Below, in pieces: positions 46,928 through 55,625 of a stretch of 64,000 bases of DNA. Location of the stretch: NCBI GenBank assembly GCA_001788835.1, contig MFXK01000001.1, positions 18,706 through 82,705 of the forward strand, in the 5' to 3' direction. Numbering within the stretch: position 1 is the stretch's first letter; every line of letters begins with the position of its first letter. The position numbers were made by a program, and so were the translations under genes. The notes under the pieces were generated by a model, which saw nothing but the letters and a program-made list of their open reading frames with translations, was not told where the DNA came from and searched no databases. Source of the DNA: Candidatus Peregrinibacteria bacterium RIFOXYB2_FULL_33_20. GTDB taxonomy: Bacteria > Patescibacteriota > Gracilibacteria > UBA1369 > GWF2-33-10.

Positions 46928-46959
46928 ATAGATGTTCTATTTGTTAAAAAATATTTTTT

Positions 46960-47265
46960 ATGGAAGAAATTTCACAAAAAGATTTACAAGGAATACAACA
47001 AGCATTATCAGCTGGTGGTATTCATGTACGTAAAAATGTTTCGATTGAAGGATTAGGAGAAGATGGTTATTTCAAAACTGATAAAGGTTATTGGTCTGTT
47101 GGAAAAGATGAATTAACAAGATTAAATTTAACGAAACCATGCGATATATTTTACGATCAAACTGGACGACTTTTGGCTGTTCAACAAGGAGAACTTTTGA
47201 TAGCAGATCCTTATCGAATTGGTATTGCGCAAGCAACAAGATTAGATATAAGGAAAATGATATAA
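46960..47265 (+). CDS. hypothetical protein (101 aa)
   Basis: I do not recognise this small soluble protein. The middle (GYFKTDKGYWSVGKDEL, then CDIFYDQTGRLLAVQQGELL) is beta-rich, with one cysteine and short flanking helices. It is a single-gene unit driven by a near-consensus promoter whose core and leader match those of the 48746 gene. That gene also encodes a small unknown protein, so shared regulation is inferred. Confidence 0.6.
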   Translation: MEEISQKDLQGIQQALSAGGIHVRKNVSIEGLGEDGYFKTDKGYWSVGKDELTRLNLTKPCDIFYDQTGRLLAVQQGELLIADPYRIGIAQATRLDIRKMI

Positions 47266-47319
47266 TTTTTTATTTACATTTTTCAGTCCAACTTAATGTA
47301 AATTAAACTTGTATTTAAG

Positions 47320-47580
47320 TTAGAAAAATTTCATAAAATTAGTAGGATATTTTTTAATATATTTCTCAAACAATTGTTTGTCAATTTTTTTAAACCATTC
47401 TTCGTTGATATTTAAAGTTCGTTTTTTAAGTGCGATTAAATATAGCTCATCAAGAATAGCTTTTTCTTTTGTTGCGATTAAGGTGTTGCCAGCAATTTCG
47501 TATCCGAAAAAAACTTGACCAGTGAATGACAGCTCACCTATAGTAAAGTTGTTAGTTATGAGTTTTAAAATTATATTTTT
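47320..47580 (-). pseudogene. remnant of an AbiEi-family antitoxin (C-terminal part)
   Basis: The minus strand carries an uninterrupted reading frame with no start codon. It encodes NFTIGELSFTGQVFFGYEIA, then GNTLIATKEKAILDELYLIA, a basic helix and a stop at 47320. The IATKEKAILDELYL block is the C-terminal signature of AbiEi-type antitoxins and related regulators (IATPEKALLDLLYL). The N-terminal winged helix is missing, and the frame runs into the RhuM-like gene on the other strand. No AbiEii nucleotidyltransferase toxin is adjacent. I read this as a decayed antitoxin gene. It also explains the stretch between 47265 and 47585. Confidence 0.6.
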
Positions 47581-47584
47581 ATAT

Positions 47585-48619
47585 ATGCAGAAAAATTTAA
47601 ATAATAAAATGACTAAAATATCTGATTTTATATTTTATAAAACAGCAAATGGTGAGGTTAAACTTGAAGTTTTTTTGCAAGATGAAACTGTTTGGCTTAC
47701 TCAAAAAATGATGGCGCAATTATTTGAAGTTGCATCTCATACTATTACTTATCATACTGGTGAAATTTATAAAAATGAGGAATTAATTGAAATTGCAACT
47801 CATCGAAAAATTCGAGCAGTTCAAAATGAAGGTTATAGACAAGTTGCAAGAGAGTTCGATTATTATAATCTTAATATTATTATTGCTGTAGGCTATAGAG
47901 TTAATTCTAAAAGAGCTACACAATTTCGTATTTGGGCAACCCAAGTTTTGAAAGAATATATTATAAAAGGATTCGTTATGGATGATGAAAGACTTAAAAA
48001 TCCTGATAATATTTTTGGAAAAGATTATTTTGAAGAGCAACTTGCAAGAATAAGGGATATTCGAAGCAGTGAAAGAAGATTTTATCAAAAAATTACTGAT
48101 ATTTATGCGCAATGTAGCGCTGATTATGATTTAAATGCGGAAATTACCAAACAGTTTTTTGCTACTGTTCAAAATAAATTACATTTTGCCATTACTGGTC
48201 AAACTGCGGCAGAAATTATTTATCAAAGAATTGATAGTAAGAAGCCAAATATGGGTTTAAACACTTGGAAAAATGCGCCAAAAGGAGTTATTAGAAAAAC
48301 AGATGTTATTATAGCTAAAAATTATTTAAATGAAAAAGAACTGGACTCTCTTAATAGAATTGTAACTATGTATCTTGATTATGCTGAAATGCAAGCACGA
48401 AAAGGAGCGGTTATGTATATGAAAGATTGGATAAAAAAATTAGATGCCTTTTTGCAATTTAATGAAAAAGAAATTTTGAGCGATAAGGGTAAAATTTCTA
48501 GTGAAGTAGCTTTGGCATTAGCAGAAAAAGAGTATGAAATTTTTCACAAAAAACAAAGCAAAAATTATATTTCTGACTTTGATATTGAAGTTGCGAAACT
48601 TTTAAAATTAAAAAATTAA
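47585..48619 (+). CDS. RhuM-family protein
   Basis: This virulence RhuM-type protein begins near MTKISDFIFYKTANGEVKLE. It has the family start VWLTQKMMAQLFEVASHTIT (a Bro/KilA-like DNA-contacting helix pair) and the conserved VGYRVNSKRATQFRIWATQVL block. The second half is helical and ends in a Lys-rich tail. I place the start at ATG 47585; ATG 47609 is equally good, and the track start at 47522 runs over the antitoxin remnant. RhuM genes often lie in genomic islands and defence-type clusters; the biochemical role is unknown. The adjoining AbiEi remnant supports an accessory region. Confidence 0.87.
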   Translation: MQKNLNNKMTKISDFIFYKTANGEVKLEVFLQDETVWLTQKMMAQLFEVASHTITYHTGEIYKNEELIEIATHRKIRAVQNEGYRQVAREFDYYNLNIIIAVGYRVNSKRATQFRIWATQVLKEYIIKGFVMDDERLKNPDNIFGKDYFEEQLARIRDIRSSERRFYQKITDIYAQCSADYDLNAEITKQFFATVQNKLHFAITGQTAAEIIYQRIDSKKPNMGLNTWKNAPKGVIRKTDVIIAKNYLNEKELDSLNRIVTMYLDYAEMQARKGAVMYMKDWIKKLDAFLQFNEKEILSDKGKISSEVALALAEKEYEIFHKKQSKNYISDFDIEVAKLLKLKN

Positions 48620-48688
48620 ATCCGCACTTATTATCATAATATTAGGATCAGTATAGCATGCTATGATTAATATTTGTTGTAATAAAAC

Positions 48689-48715
48689 TTGACAGAGAGA
48701 GAGTAATGTTATGAT
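48689..48715 (+). promoter_or_regulatory. promoter B of a matched pair
   Basis: TTGACA is followed by TATGATATAGATGTT, nearly identical to the -10 region at 46922, and then by the same type of A/T leader. Spacing to TATGAT is 15, so the functional -10 may be the overlapping GATATA at spacing 18. Confidence 0.5.
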
Positions 48716-48745
48716 ATAGATGTTTTAATTTTTAAAAATAATTTT

Positions 48746-49240
48746 ATGAAGGGACCAAACTGTCAAGAAGGACGTTTTTTAATATCAGCAGAAGAAAGGC
48801 GGATGATCCCACAAATAAGGGCAAAAATAGCAGAATCTGGTGAAGATATAACATTTAAAGTTGAAAATCAAGATACTGGAGAAGCAATATTAATTTTCCC
48901 TTCAGAAAAATTGAGAAATAGAGCTTTGGATTTATTACATGGTGCTTGTGATGATGAACGTCGAAAACAAAAAATAATAAAAGAAGAGAGAGAAGTACAA
49001 GGAATATGTAACACAATGGGTTATGAGCATTATGATGGTAATGATAGGGCAAATCTTATATCAGTAAGACGTTTTATTGATGACCTTACTAAAGGTAAAA
49101 TTCCAGATATTACTTATAATAGAGCTTTAGACGTTTTTAACTATATATTGGGTTATGATTGGACTGATAAGATGTGTTTCGATGGAGTCGCTGATGACAT
49201 TATAAATAAGATTTCTGTATATTATGATTTAAAATCATGA
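48746..49240 (+). CDS. hypothetical protein (164 aa)
   Basis: I do not recognise this protein. It is soluble and charged, with four cysteines and a central basic helix (DERRKQKIIKEEREVQG). The C-terminal half is helical (YNRALDVFNYILGYDWTDKM). There is no signal peptide. Its promoter and leader match those of the 46960 gene, so the two small genes may respond to the same signal. It converges on the sugar transferase gene with 22 bases between the ends. Confidence 0.6.
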   Translation: MKGPNCQEGRFLISAEERRMIPQIRAKIAESGEDITFKVENQDTGEAILIFPSEKLRNRALDLLHGACDDERRKQKIIKEEREVQGICNTMGYEHYDGNDRANLISVRRFIDDLTKGKIPDITYNRALDVFNYILGYDWTDKMCFDGVADDIINKISVYYDLKS

Positions 49241-49262
49241 AAAAATTAATTCTTAATTATTT

Positions 49263-50684
49263 TTAATCCTCCACCTCACCTTTCAGCACAACAAATATTG
49301 TTTTTATTAAGATTTTGATGTCGGAGAATAAAGACCAGTTTTCGATGTAATAGGTATCAAGGCTGTTTTCTTTTTCAAAATTAAGATTAGATCTTCCATT
49401 TATTTGAGCAAGACCTGTAATGCCTGGCTTGATTGTGAGGACAAATTTGTGATGTCTGTCATATCTTGCAACTTCTTCAGGTAAATGAGCTCTTGGTCCA
49501 ACTAGGCTTAAATTACCTGTAAGCACATTGAATAATTGCGGAAGTTCATCAATTGAATATTTTCTAATAAATTTGCCAACTCTTGTAATTCTTGGGTCAT
49601 TTTTAATTTTTACCATTGGCGAGCCATTTCTTGTATTTTGTTCTGCTAATACAGTATAGCGCAAGTTGTGAGTGTTTGCCTGCATTGATCTGAATTTGTA
49701 GAAACAAAATAATTTTCCTTTTTCGCCAACTCGTAAGGCAGGACTTTCGTCATCAAGTTTTGTAAAGAATATTGGACCTTTTGAGTCAATTTTAATTGCT
49801 AAAGCGGTAATTATAAAAATTGGTGATAACAAAATTATTCCCATTAAAGATACTATAAAATCAAAAATTCTTTTATAGACTTTTCCCCACCCATCAAGAG
49901 AAGTTGGATTTAAGCTCATAACTGGAATTTCATTTGCATAGAAAAAATCAACATTAGTTCTTTGAATCTCTAATAAATCAGGGATGAAATGATATTGAAT
50001 ATGATTTTCTCTGCAAAATTCTAAAATATCTTTAGCATTTTTGTTTTTTATCTGACTTTCAGTTTGGAAAATTTCTTCTATTTGGTGTTTTTTTACTAAT
50101 TTTTCCAGATTTTCATAAGAATATTCGTACAAAATTTTCTTAGGTGAATAGACGTTATATTTATAACCTTTTTCAAAATATTTAATTAAAACAGAACTTA
50201 TTTCATTTGCTCCTAAAATTAAGATATTTCTTTTTCCAATACCATGTTTTAAAAATACATTCTGAAAATATCTAATAATAAATCTTCCGATTGAGATTGT
50301 TAATATAGAAAAAATTACGCTATAAATTAATGCAAGACGGGAAAATGGAAATGTTCTTGTTAGGAAATAGTAAGATAGAATACTTGTGAACCATACAAAC
50401 GAGCTTGCAAAAATTTTTTTAAATTCTTTGCTTATGGTAGTTGTAATTCGTAGTGTATATGACTTGTTTGTTGTCAGAAAAAACAAAAAAGTCAGTGAAC
50501 AAATTCCGCTAAATTTTAAATAAGTATAAATGTCAGGGAACTCTGAATATGATGTTGGTAATTGCAAGAAAGGCAAAAAATCTCCTATGGCTCTTATCTG
50601 ATAAGCCAAATAAAAGCCCAAAACTGTCATAAAAAAATCTATTGGAATTCTTATTAAGCCAAATGCTATTTCAGATTTTTTCAT
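49263..50684 (-). CDS. polyprenyl-phosphate sugar-1-phosphate transferase (WbaP/WcaJ type)
   Basis: This membrane enzyme starts surface polysaccharide synthesis by moving a sugar-1-phosphate onto undecaprenyl phosphate. Four or five N-terminal helices are followed by a CoA-binding-like cytoplasmic domain (about 145-265). The catalytic bacterial sugar transferase domain follows (about 275-473), with KRIFDFIVSLMGIILLSPIF, FYKFRSM, RKYSIDELPQLFNVL, SLVGPRAHLPEE and KPGITGLAQINGR. The length of 473 residues is normal. It fits with the GT4 enzyme at 27 kb and the O-antigen-ligase-like protein at 53.7 kb as polysaccharide genes. Confidence 0.94.
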   Translation of the reverse strand: MKKSEIAFGLIRIPIDFFMTVLGFYLAYQIRAIGDFLPFLQLPTSYSEFPDIYTYLKFSGICSLTFLFFLTTNKSYTLRITTTISKEFKKIFASSFVWFTSILSYYFLTRTFPFSRLALIYSVIFSILTISIGRFIIRYFQNVFLKHGIGKRNILILGANEISSVLIKYFEKGYKYNVYSPKKILYEYSYENLEKLVKKHQIEEIFQTESQIKNKNAKDILEFCRENHIQYHFIPDLLEIQRTNVDFFYANEIPVMSLNPTSLDGWGKVYKRIFDFIVSLMGIILLSPIFIITALAIKIDSKGPIFFTKLDDESPALRVGEKGKLFCFYKFRSMQANTHNLRYTVLAEQNTRNGSPMVKIKNDPRITRVGKFIRKYSIDELPQLFNVLTGNLSLVGPRAHLPEEVARYDRHHKFVLTIKPGITGLAQINGRSNLNFEKENSLDTYYIENWSLFSDIKILIKTIFVVLKGEVED

Positions 50685-50731
50685 TTATAAGATTTAGGAC
50701 TCTTTTAATATATAATTAAATTTACCTTAAT

Positions 50732-50751
50732 TCAAAATTCAAAATTTAGAA
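50732..50751. repeat. dispersed AT-rich motif, copy 4 (inverted, exact)
   Basis: TCAAAATTCAAAATTTAGAA is the exact reverse complement of copy 1. It directly borders the 3' end of the truncated RNase P-like element. Confidence 0.65.
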
Positions 50752-50753
50752 TT

Positions 50754-50905
50754 CCAGTGCGAAGCACTGGTTAGTATTGTCTCTGTGGCACTGGTCCGAT
50801 TTAGGTATTTCCCGTAAAAGTGATAGCTGTTAACTATTACAGTGTCTTAGAAGCTACTCGGACTTTCCTCCCTGTTTTGCGGGGCCACCATTAATGAAAA
50901 AGAGG
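50754..50905 (-). ncRNA. rnpB: RNase P RNA-like element, 5' part only (truncated rnpB)
   Basis: On the minus strand the sequence contains GAGGAAAGTCCG (50859-50870), the hallmark of bacterial RNase P RNA at J3/4-P4. Next come a P8-like hairpin (ATAG/CTAT with a TAACAG loop), a P9-like GGGAAATACC and the P10/P11 signature GACCAGTGCCACAGAGAC (50779-50797). Order and spacing match class A RNase P RNA. After P11 the homology stops. A 17-base hairpin (CCAGTGC, TTC, GCACTGG) follows, then an AT-rich repeat and a protein gene. The rest of the specificity domain and the conserved 3' strand of P4 are absent. It is either a fragment left by rearrangement, an unusual mini RNA, or an assembly break. Confidence 0.6.
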
Positions 50906-50984
50906 GATTTAATTTTAACAGAAAGTATATGTGTTTGGAAGATTTTTTAAAACCTTTCACCAAAATATTTATTACGAAAAAAAT

Positions 50985-51013
50985 TTGACATGGGAAACAT
51001 TTTGGATTAAAAT
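50985..51013 (+). promoter_or_regulatory. promoter for the DUF3160-like gene
   Basis: A perfect TTGACA and TAAAAT are separated by 17 bases. The predicted start leaves a leader of about 80 bases before the ATG at 51103. Confidence 0.65.
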
Positions 51014-51102
51014 AGTATCTTTTTTAAACAATGAAATAGAAATTTTCGGATTTATTCAATTTCAGGGTTTAAACTATAACTTTTTACAATTTTATTTTTT
51101 TT

Positions 51103-53079
51103 ATGACAGATAAAAAAAATTGTCCTACAGACAATACTTTTAGTGCTTTAACTGCTTTACTGAAAGAAGGTCAAATGGGGTCTTACGGAAAGAAAAGGCT
51201 TGAAGCTTCTACTAGTCCCGCAATTATAGAGGCTGCTTCTGCGCCTGTAGTGGAAAGACCAAGAGTAGAAACACGCCAGAAGTTAGAAGCTGATTTGGTT
51301 CCAATAAAATCTACGATATTGCCATCAGAATTTCAATCAATAGATGGTGGTGCAGATTTAATGTCTGTAGATAGATTTCAACAGGTTGAATTACCACCTG
51401 ATATGAAAATTTTAAGATATGGAGATAATCAATCTTTCAGGGATTTGGCAGAAAGACATATGAGTGAAGGAGAAAAAGTTGAAATCAGTGCTACCCATAT
51501 ATTTGAATATGTGAAAAGACAAATCCAAGAATATTTAATGGAAGCGGAATTGGTGGTGGGAGCTCCATTTTTCAGAGATATGATAACAGGGCTGTTAACC
51601 AGATTATCTGCAGCCAATGTGCCATCTGAAGCTTTTGAATATTGTTTGGTCTCATTAGCATTACTTGAAACTGAACCAAATGGAGTGACTGCAGTTATTG
51701 ATCGACTTGGGCAGCAATTTAAGGTTGAAGAATCAGTAATAACAGCGGCAAAACAAAGAGCTGTTGCAGTTTGCAGTGATCCTTCATCTACCCCTCAGGG
51801 TGAATATAGTTTAGATAGAAATAAAGTCAGAGGTTCAGAGAAATATTATCGAGCGGTATGGTTTGCTTCTAGGGTGTTGGGAGATGTAGCCTTAACTGAA
51901 GATTATAGCCAAATGAAATCACATATGGTTATGTCTTTACCTGCCATGAGAGCCATTGCAGCGGCTGTTTTTAGTAATCCTGAATTAGCTAAACAATTGG
52001 GATTATGGTCATCTTTTAAGGTCCTATTGGCTGGTAAGCCAGATCAATTAGATCTAATTCATTTTTTTAATAATCCAGATGTTTTTGCTAGTGATACCAG
52101 TTTGGAAACTGAATTGAAAGAATATGCTGCTAAAAATGGATATCCAAGGATGAATAGCAAAGGTATCGGTTTAGGAGTAGGGATTGCCGGTACAGGTGAA
52201 ACCGCTTATTTTGGAGCAGTCAGTGATATCACGGATGAATATATGGCACGAGTTGCTTATCCATCTGCCGAGGAAATTATGGATATAGTTAACCCTCATC
52301 GAGTTTATGCGAAATATTTATCACGTCTGCAGGCAATGAGGGGAGAAACTGGTCTTTCAATGGCCAATGAAGCCATGCTTGCTACCCTGGAAGCCAATCC
52401 AGCCACACCATTTGCTAAACGATTTGCACTCGCTCACAGTATAGGAACTAGCGCCTCAGAATTAGTTGTTCTACATGGTAGAGAAGCTGTTACAGCTGCG
52501 AGAGGTGGTATTTCAGCACAACCTATGCTTAGAATAGATCCTGCTGTGACCGAGCCCATGTTAAATAGAATTAAAGAAGCTGCTAATAAAGGTCATGCTT
52601 TATTACAGGCTATGACAGAAGGCACTTCTATTTCTCCAAAGAGAATAATGAATATACAACAAATAGGGGAGGCTTTAGATGCTTTAGCTAATATTATTAC
52701 TAATTATGGGGGTAAAACGAGTTATAGTAAGGTGGATCCATTCAGAGGCGAATTAGCGCCATTGCAAGGAGTATTCGGCACGAAAGATACAGCAGCTATT
52801 GCCGCTTTATACCATGCTGCTAATCCACAAGTAATGTATCTTTCCGCGGCCGTAATACCAGCAGAATACAAAACGAATGATGATTATGTTGGTGTAATGC
52901 AGGTACCAGCTTGGCAAGTGTTTAAGAGACCCGTCAGTAAACAAGATTTATGGAATAGTCTGGAGGCAGGAAAACAGCAGCCTCCTATGGATTTGAAACC
53001 TTTAGTTATAAATCCTTCCAAGTCAGAACCTTATATTCCTCAACAATCTCCTGATGAAGATTTTTATAGATATATTTAG
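51103..53079 (+). CDS. DUF3160-like protein (658 aa)
   Basis: The central part (about residues 240-345) reads EKYYRAVWFASRVLGDVALT, then LPAMRAIAAAVFSNPELAKQ and LWSSFKVLLAGKPDQLDLIH. This matches the layout of DUF3160 proteins, which are secreted or surface proteins of unknown function. This copy lacks a signal peptide and begins with a polar, low-complexity 80-residue tail. Ala-rich helices dominate. It has a strong promoter and its own terminator, so it is a single-gene unit, apparently well expressed. The family link is by eye and moderate. Confidence 0.6.
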   Translation: MTDKKNCPTDNTFSALTALLKEGQMGSYGKKRLEASTSPAIIEAASAPVVERPRVETRQKLEADLVPIKSTILPSEFQSIDGGADLMSVDRFQQVELPPDMKILRYGDNQSFRDLAERHMSEGEKVEISATHIFEYVKRQIQEYLMEAELVVGAPFFRDMITGLLTRLSAANVPSEAFEYCLVSLALLETEPNGVTAVIDRLGQQFKVEESVITAAKQRAVAVCSDPSSTPQGEYSLDRNKVRGSEKYYRAVWFASRVLGDVALTEDYSQMKSHMVMSLPAMRAIAAAVFSNPELAKQLGLWSSFKVLLAGKPDQLDLIHFFNNPDVFASDTSLETELKEYAAKNGYPRMNSKGIGLGVGIAGTGETAYFGAVSDITDEYMARVAYPSAEEIMDIVNPHRVYAKYLSRLQAMRGETGLSMANEAMLATLEANPATPFAKRFALAHSIGTSASELVVLHGREAVTAARGGISAQPMLRIDPAVTEPMLNRIKEAANKGHALLQAMTEGTSISPKRIMNIQQIGEALDALANIITNYGGKTSYSKVDPFRGELAPLQGVFGTKDTAAIAALYHAANPQVMYLSAAVIPAEYKTNDDYVGVMQVPAWQVFKRPVSKQDLWNSLEAGKQQPPMDLKPLVINPSKSEPYIPQQSPDEDFYRYI

Positions 53080-53098
53080 ACGAAGGAGGAATAGATGT

Positions 53099-53132
53099 AA
53101 AGAGCTCTCACGTCAACTGAGAGCTCTTTTTT
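53099..53132 (+). terminator. rho-independent terminator
   Basis: AAAGAGCTCTCA pairs with TGAGAGCTCTTT around a 7-base loop and ends in a T tract, 20 bases after the DUF3160-like gene. Confidence 0.9.
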
Positions 53133-53287
53133 AAGGTACCATTGTTTGGGTTGTAACACTAAAGAGACAACATTAATAAGCCTGGTCAAATAATATTTTT
53201 TTATCATTAGTGGTTTTGACTGGTTAAATTGGTCATGAATTGCTATAATTTAAAAGTGTTATTTAAAATTTAATTTTCTATGTATTT

Positions 53288-53737
53288 ATGAAAAAAACAC
53301 ATAAAATAGTAATAGGAGTTTTGATCTTAGTGCTTTTAGTGAGTGTTGCGGCTTTGAGTAGAAGATCTGAGCTATTTCAGGGACGCATGACCGGTTCCCG
53401 AGCGACACAAACGACCATTGATTATTCAAGATTATATTTATATAGAAATAACGTAGTTTCTGTAGTGACTAGTCCAGTGGCATCTGTAGTAGCTTCAGAA
53501 GTAACTTCTCCAGCTGGAACTTCTCAGGTTCCTTCAGTTGTGACTTCTCCAGTAGCTTCGGCGATAGTAATAAATAGAACACTTGCCAATCAAGTTGATA
53601 GCAAGAAATTACAAGTTTTGACAGCGCAAATCTTGAAATCAATCGCCCAAACAGACTACAAGAAAAATCCTGCTAAATTTCAATTATCTGACCAAGCTAA
53701 GAATGAGATAATTAAATTATATGAACAGCAACAATAG
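53288..53737 (+). CDS. membrane-anchored protein with Val/Thr/Ser/Pro repeat
   Basis: An N-terminal signal anchor (residues 6-24, IVIGVLILVLLVSVAAL) precedes an extracytoplasmic region. That region has imperfect repeats of VVTSPVAS (about 58-95: SVVTSPVASVV, PSVVTSPVASAI), a likely flexible, possibly glycosylated stalk. The C-terminal 50 residues are helical and polar. An extended -10 (TGCTATAAT, about 53241) lies upstream. The stop overlaps the next gene by 17 bases, so it is probably co-transcribed with the O-antigen-ligase-like gene. No family is recognised. Confidence 0.72.
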   Translation: MKKTHKIVIGVLILVLLVSVAALSRRSELFQGRMTGSRATQTTIDYSRLYLYRNNVVSVVTSPVASVVASEVTSPAGTSQVPSVVTSPVASAIVINRTLANQVDSKKLQVLTAQILKSIAQTDYKKNPAKFQLSDQAKNEIIKLYEQQQ

Positions 53738-55625
53738 TTTGCTAGCCACAATTTCCAAAATAAAAAAAGAGGTTTATGTGTTGCCTATAATACTAAACCT
53801 CTTTTTAATAGCAGTTTTTTGGCGGCCAGGTTTTATTTATGCTTTCACTCAGGGCAAAGAAATATTGTTTAAATTTATCATATTAACTACTTGGCTAATT
53901 TGGATATTAAATTTTTTACATAAGAAACAGTATAGTTTTAAAATTTTTTTTGACTCAATTCTATTTTTATTATTATTAGCGCAAATATCCTGGTATGGAT
54001 TGAGCAATGTTTTGTCTCAAACGCCGATAGTAACGATGTATGGCACCTATAGTCGAGGTTTTGGTTTTATAATTGAACTTTGTTTATTTGCTTTTACGAT
54101 CTATTGCTCAATTTATTCATCTACGCGGAATGTTTCTAAATTTATAAAAGTTTTGTTTGCCAGCAGTGTGATTGTATCTATTTACGGAATTTTGCAAAAA
54201 TTAGGATTTAATCCGTTTTTTAGAAATTATGATACTAATATTTTTGTTGGCCGGGTTTTTAGTTTTTTAGGAAATCCTTCCTATTTAGGACAATTTGTTT
54301 CTTTAAATATTATTATTGCCAGCTATTTAATCCTAACAGAGAGAAATAAGTTTTATAGGAATTTATATATTGTTGGCTTAATGCTTTTATTGGTGGTTTT
54401 ATTTTTTTCCGGGACCAGAACTGCCTTAGTGGCTTTATTTGCGGCAAGCTTATTGGTATTAGGGAAGTATTATCGAGTGGTTATCACTATTATAAAAAAG
54501 CATTTTATCACCACTTTGATAATTTTTTTGGTGATTGCGAGTCTTATTCCATTTTTACCACATAACAGATACTCTTTTTCTAATTTAGCTTTGCGCTCTA
54601 TTAATTCACGCTTAGAAATTTGGAAGGGAGCGATTCATCTTATCAAAGAAAAACCGCTATTTGGCTATGGAGAAGAGACATTTTATATTTATTCTCCGGA
54701 AATTATTAACAAAACTTTTTTAACTTTGGAAGAGGACGTAAATGTCAGCATAGACAAAGTGCATAATGAAACCCTGGAAATATTTTTTTCACATGGGCTA
54801 ATAGGCGTTTTGATTTACCTAGCGATTTTAGTTTTTATGCTCAGAAAATTTTTTTATTCTCAAAATCCTAATATAATTTTGTTGGCTTTAATGATCATAG
54901 CTAACGCCGTGCAGAATCAATTTGCTTTTCCGGATATTACTATTAGCATTATCATTGCTTTTTGTTTTGGGGCTTTGATAGCTTTGGAACGGCCAGCTCG
55001 TCTGTGCACGATTAAGATTAAGACAATACCTGGATATCTATTGTCCATAAGTTTTTTGTTTCTGATCGCTTATAGCATGATAGCAATTGTATACAGACCT
55101 TATATGTCGCAAATTGCCTATGCTGAATCTAAAAATAATTATTCTAACTACACTGTGGCCGTTAATAAACATAAAGAAGCCTTAAATTACACGCCATATT
55201 TTAGCGAACTTTGGTATAAATTGATGTTTATTGATAAGAGTAGTATGCAAAGGGCTTTATTTTATCTGCAAAAAATTGATGGTGAGTCCGGTAATGTATT
55301 GGCCTGGCAGGGGAATTTTTATAGTGATAAAGATTTAGAAAAAGCCAGTGAATTCTATACTAAAGCTCTGCAAAAAAATCCCCACTATCCTAACTGGATT
55401 CGGGCTTTTGCTGATATGTTATATGCCAATAATGATTATCAGGACGCTTTATATTTATATAATAAATACTTGGAAGCAGTGCCTGATTTTTGGAAATGGA
55501 GGGATGACCTTGATAAACACAGTCCAACAGAACAAAAAAGTTATGAAATATTTTTTAAAAACGTTCCGTATTTTTGGGGAACTTTAGAAAAAATCAATCA
55601 GATATTTATAAATTTGTCAAAATAA
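53721..55625 (+). CDS. O-antigen ligase/polymerase (Wzy_C) family protein with TPR tail
   Basis: About twelve hydrophobic helices lie in residues 15-450. The Wzy_C/WaaL-type loop SRLEIWKGAIHLIKEKPLFG is followed by GYGEETF and VHNETLEIFFSHGLIGVLIY, including the conserved His. The C-terminal 160 residues contain TPR-like helices (EKASEFYTKALQKNPHYPNW). Such proteins polymerise or ligate surface glycans, or glycosylate proteins, outside the membrane. The gene overlaps the upstream stalk-protein gene and converges on the aminotransferase gene with a 28-base overlap. Confidence 0.88.
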   Translation: MNSNNSLLATISKIKKEVYVLPIILNLFLIAVFWRPGFIYAFTQGKEILFKFIILTTWLIWILNFLHKKQYSFKIFFDSILFLLLLAQISWYGLSNVLSQTPIVTMYGTYSRGFGFIIELCLFAFTIYCSIYSSTRNVSKFIKVLFASSVIVSIYGILQKLGFNPFFRNYDTNIFVGRVFSFLGNPSYLGQFVSLNIIIASYLILTERNKFYRNLYIVGLMLLLVVLFFSGTRTALVALFAASLLVLGKYYRVVITIIKKHFITTLIIFLVIASLIPFLPHNRYSFSNLALRSINSRLEIWKGAIHLIKEKPLFGYGEETFYIYSPEIINKTFLTLEEDVNVSIDKVHNETLEIFFSHGLIGVLIYLAILVFMLRKFFYSQNPNIILLALMIIANAVQNQFAFPDITISIIIAFCFGALIALERPARLCTIKIKTIPGYLLSISFLFLIAYSMIAIVYRPYMSQIAYAESKNNYSNYTVAVNKHKEALNYTPYFSELWYKLMFIDKSSMQRALFYLQKIDGESGNVLAWQGNFYSDKDLEKASEFYTKALQKNPHYPNWIRAFADMLYANNDYQDALYLYNKYLEAVPDFWKWRDDLDKHSPTEQKSYEIFFKNVPYFWGTLEKINQIFINLSK

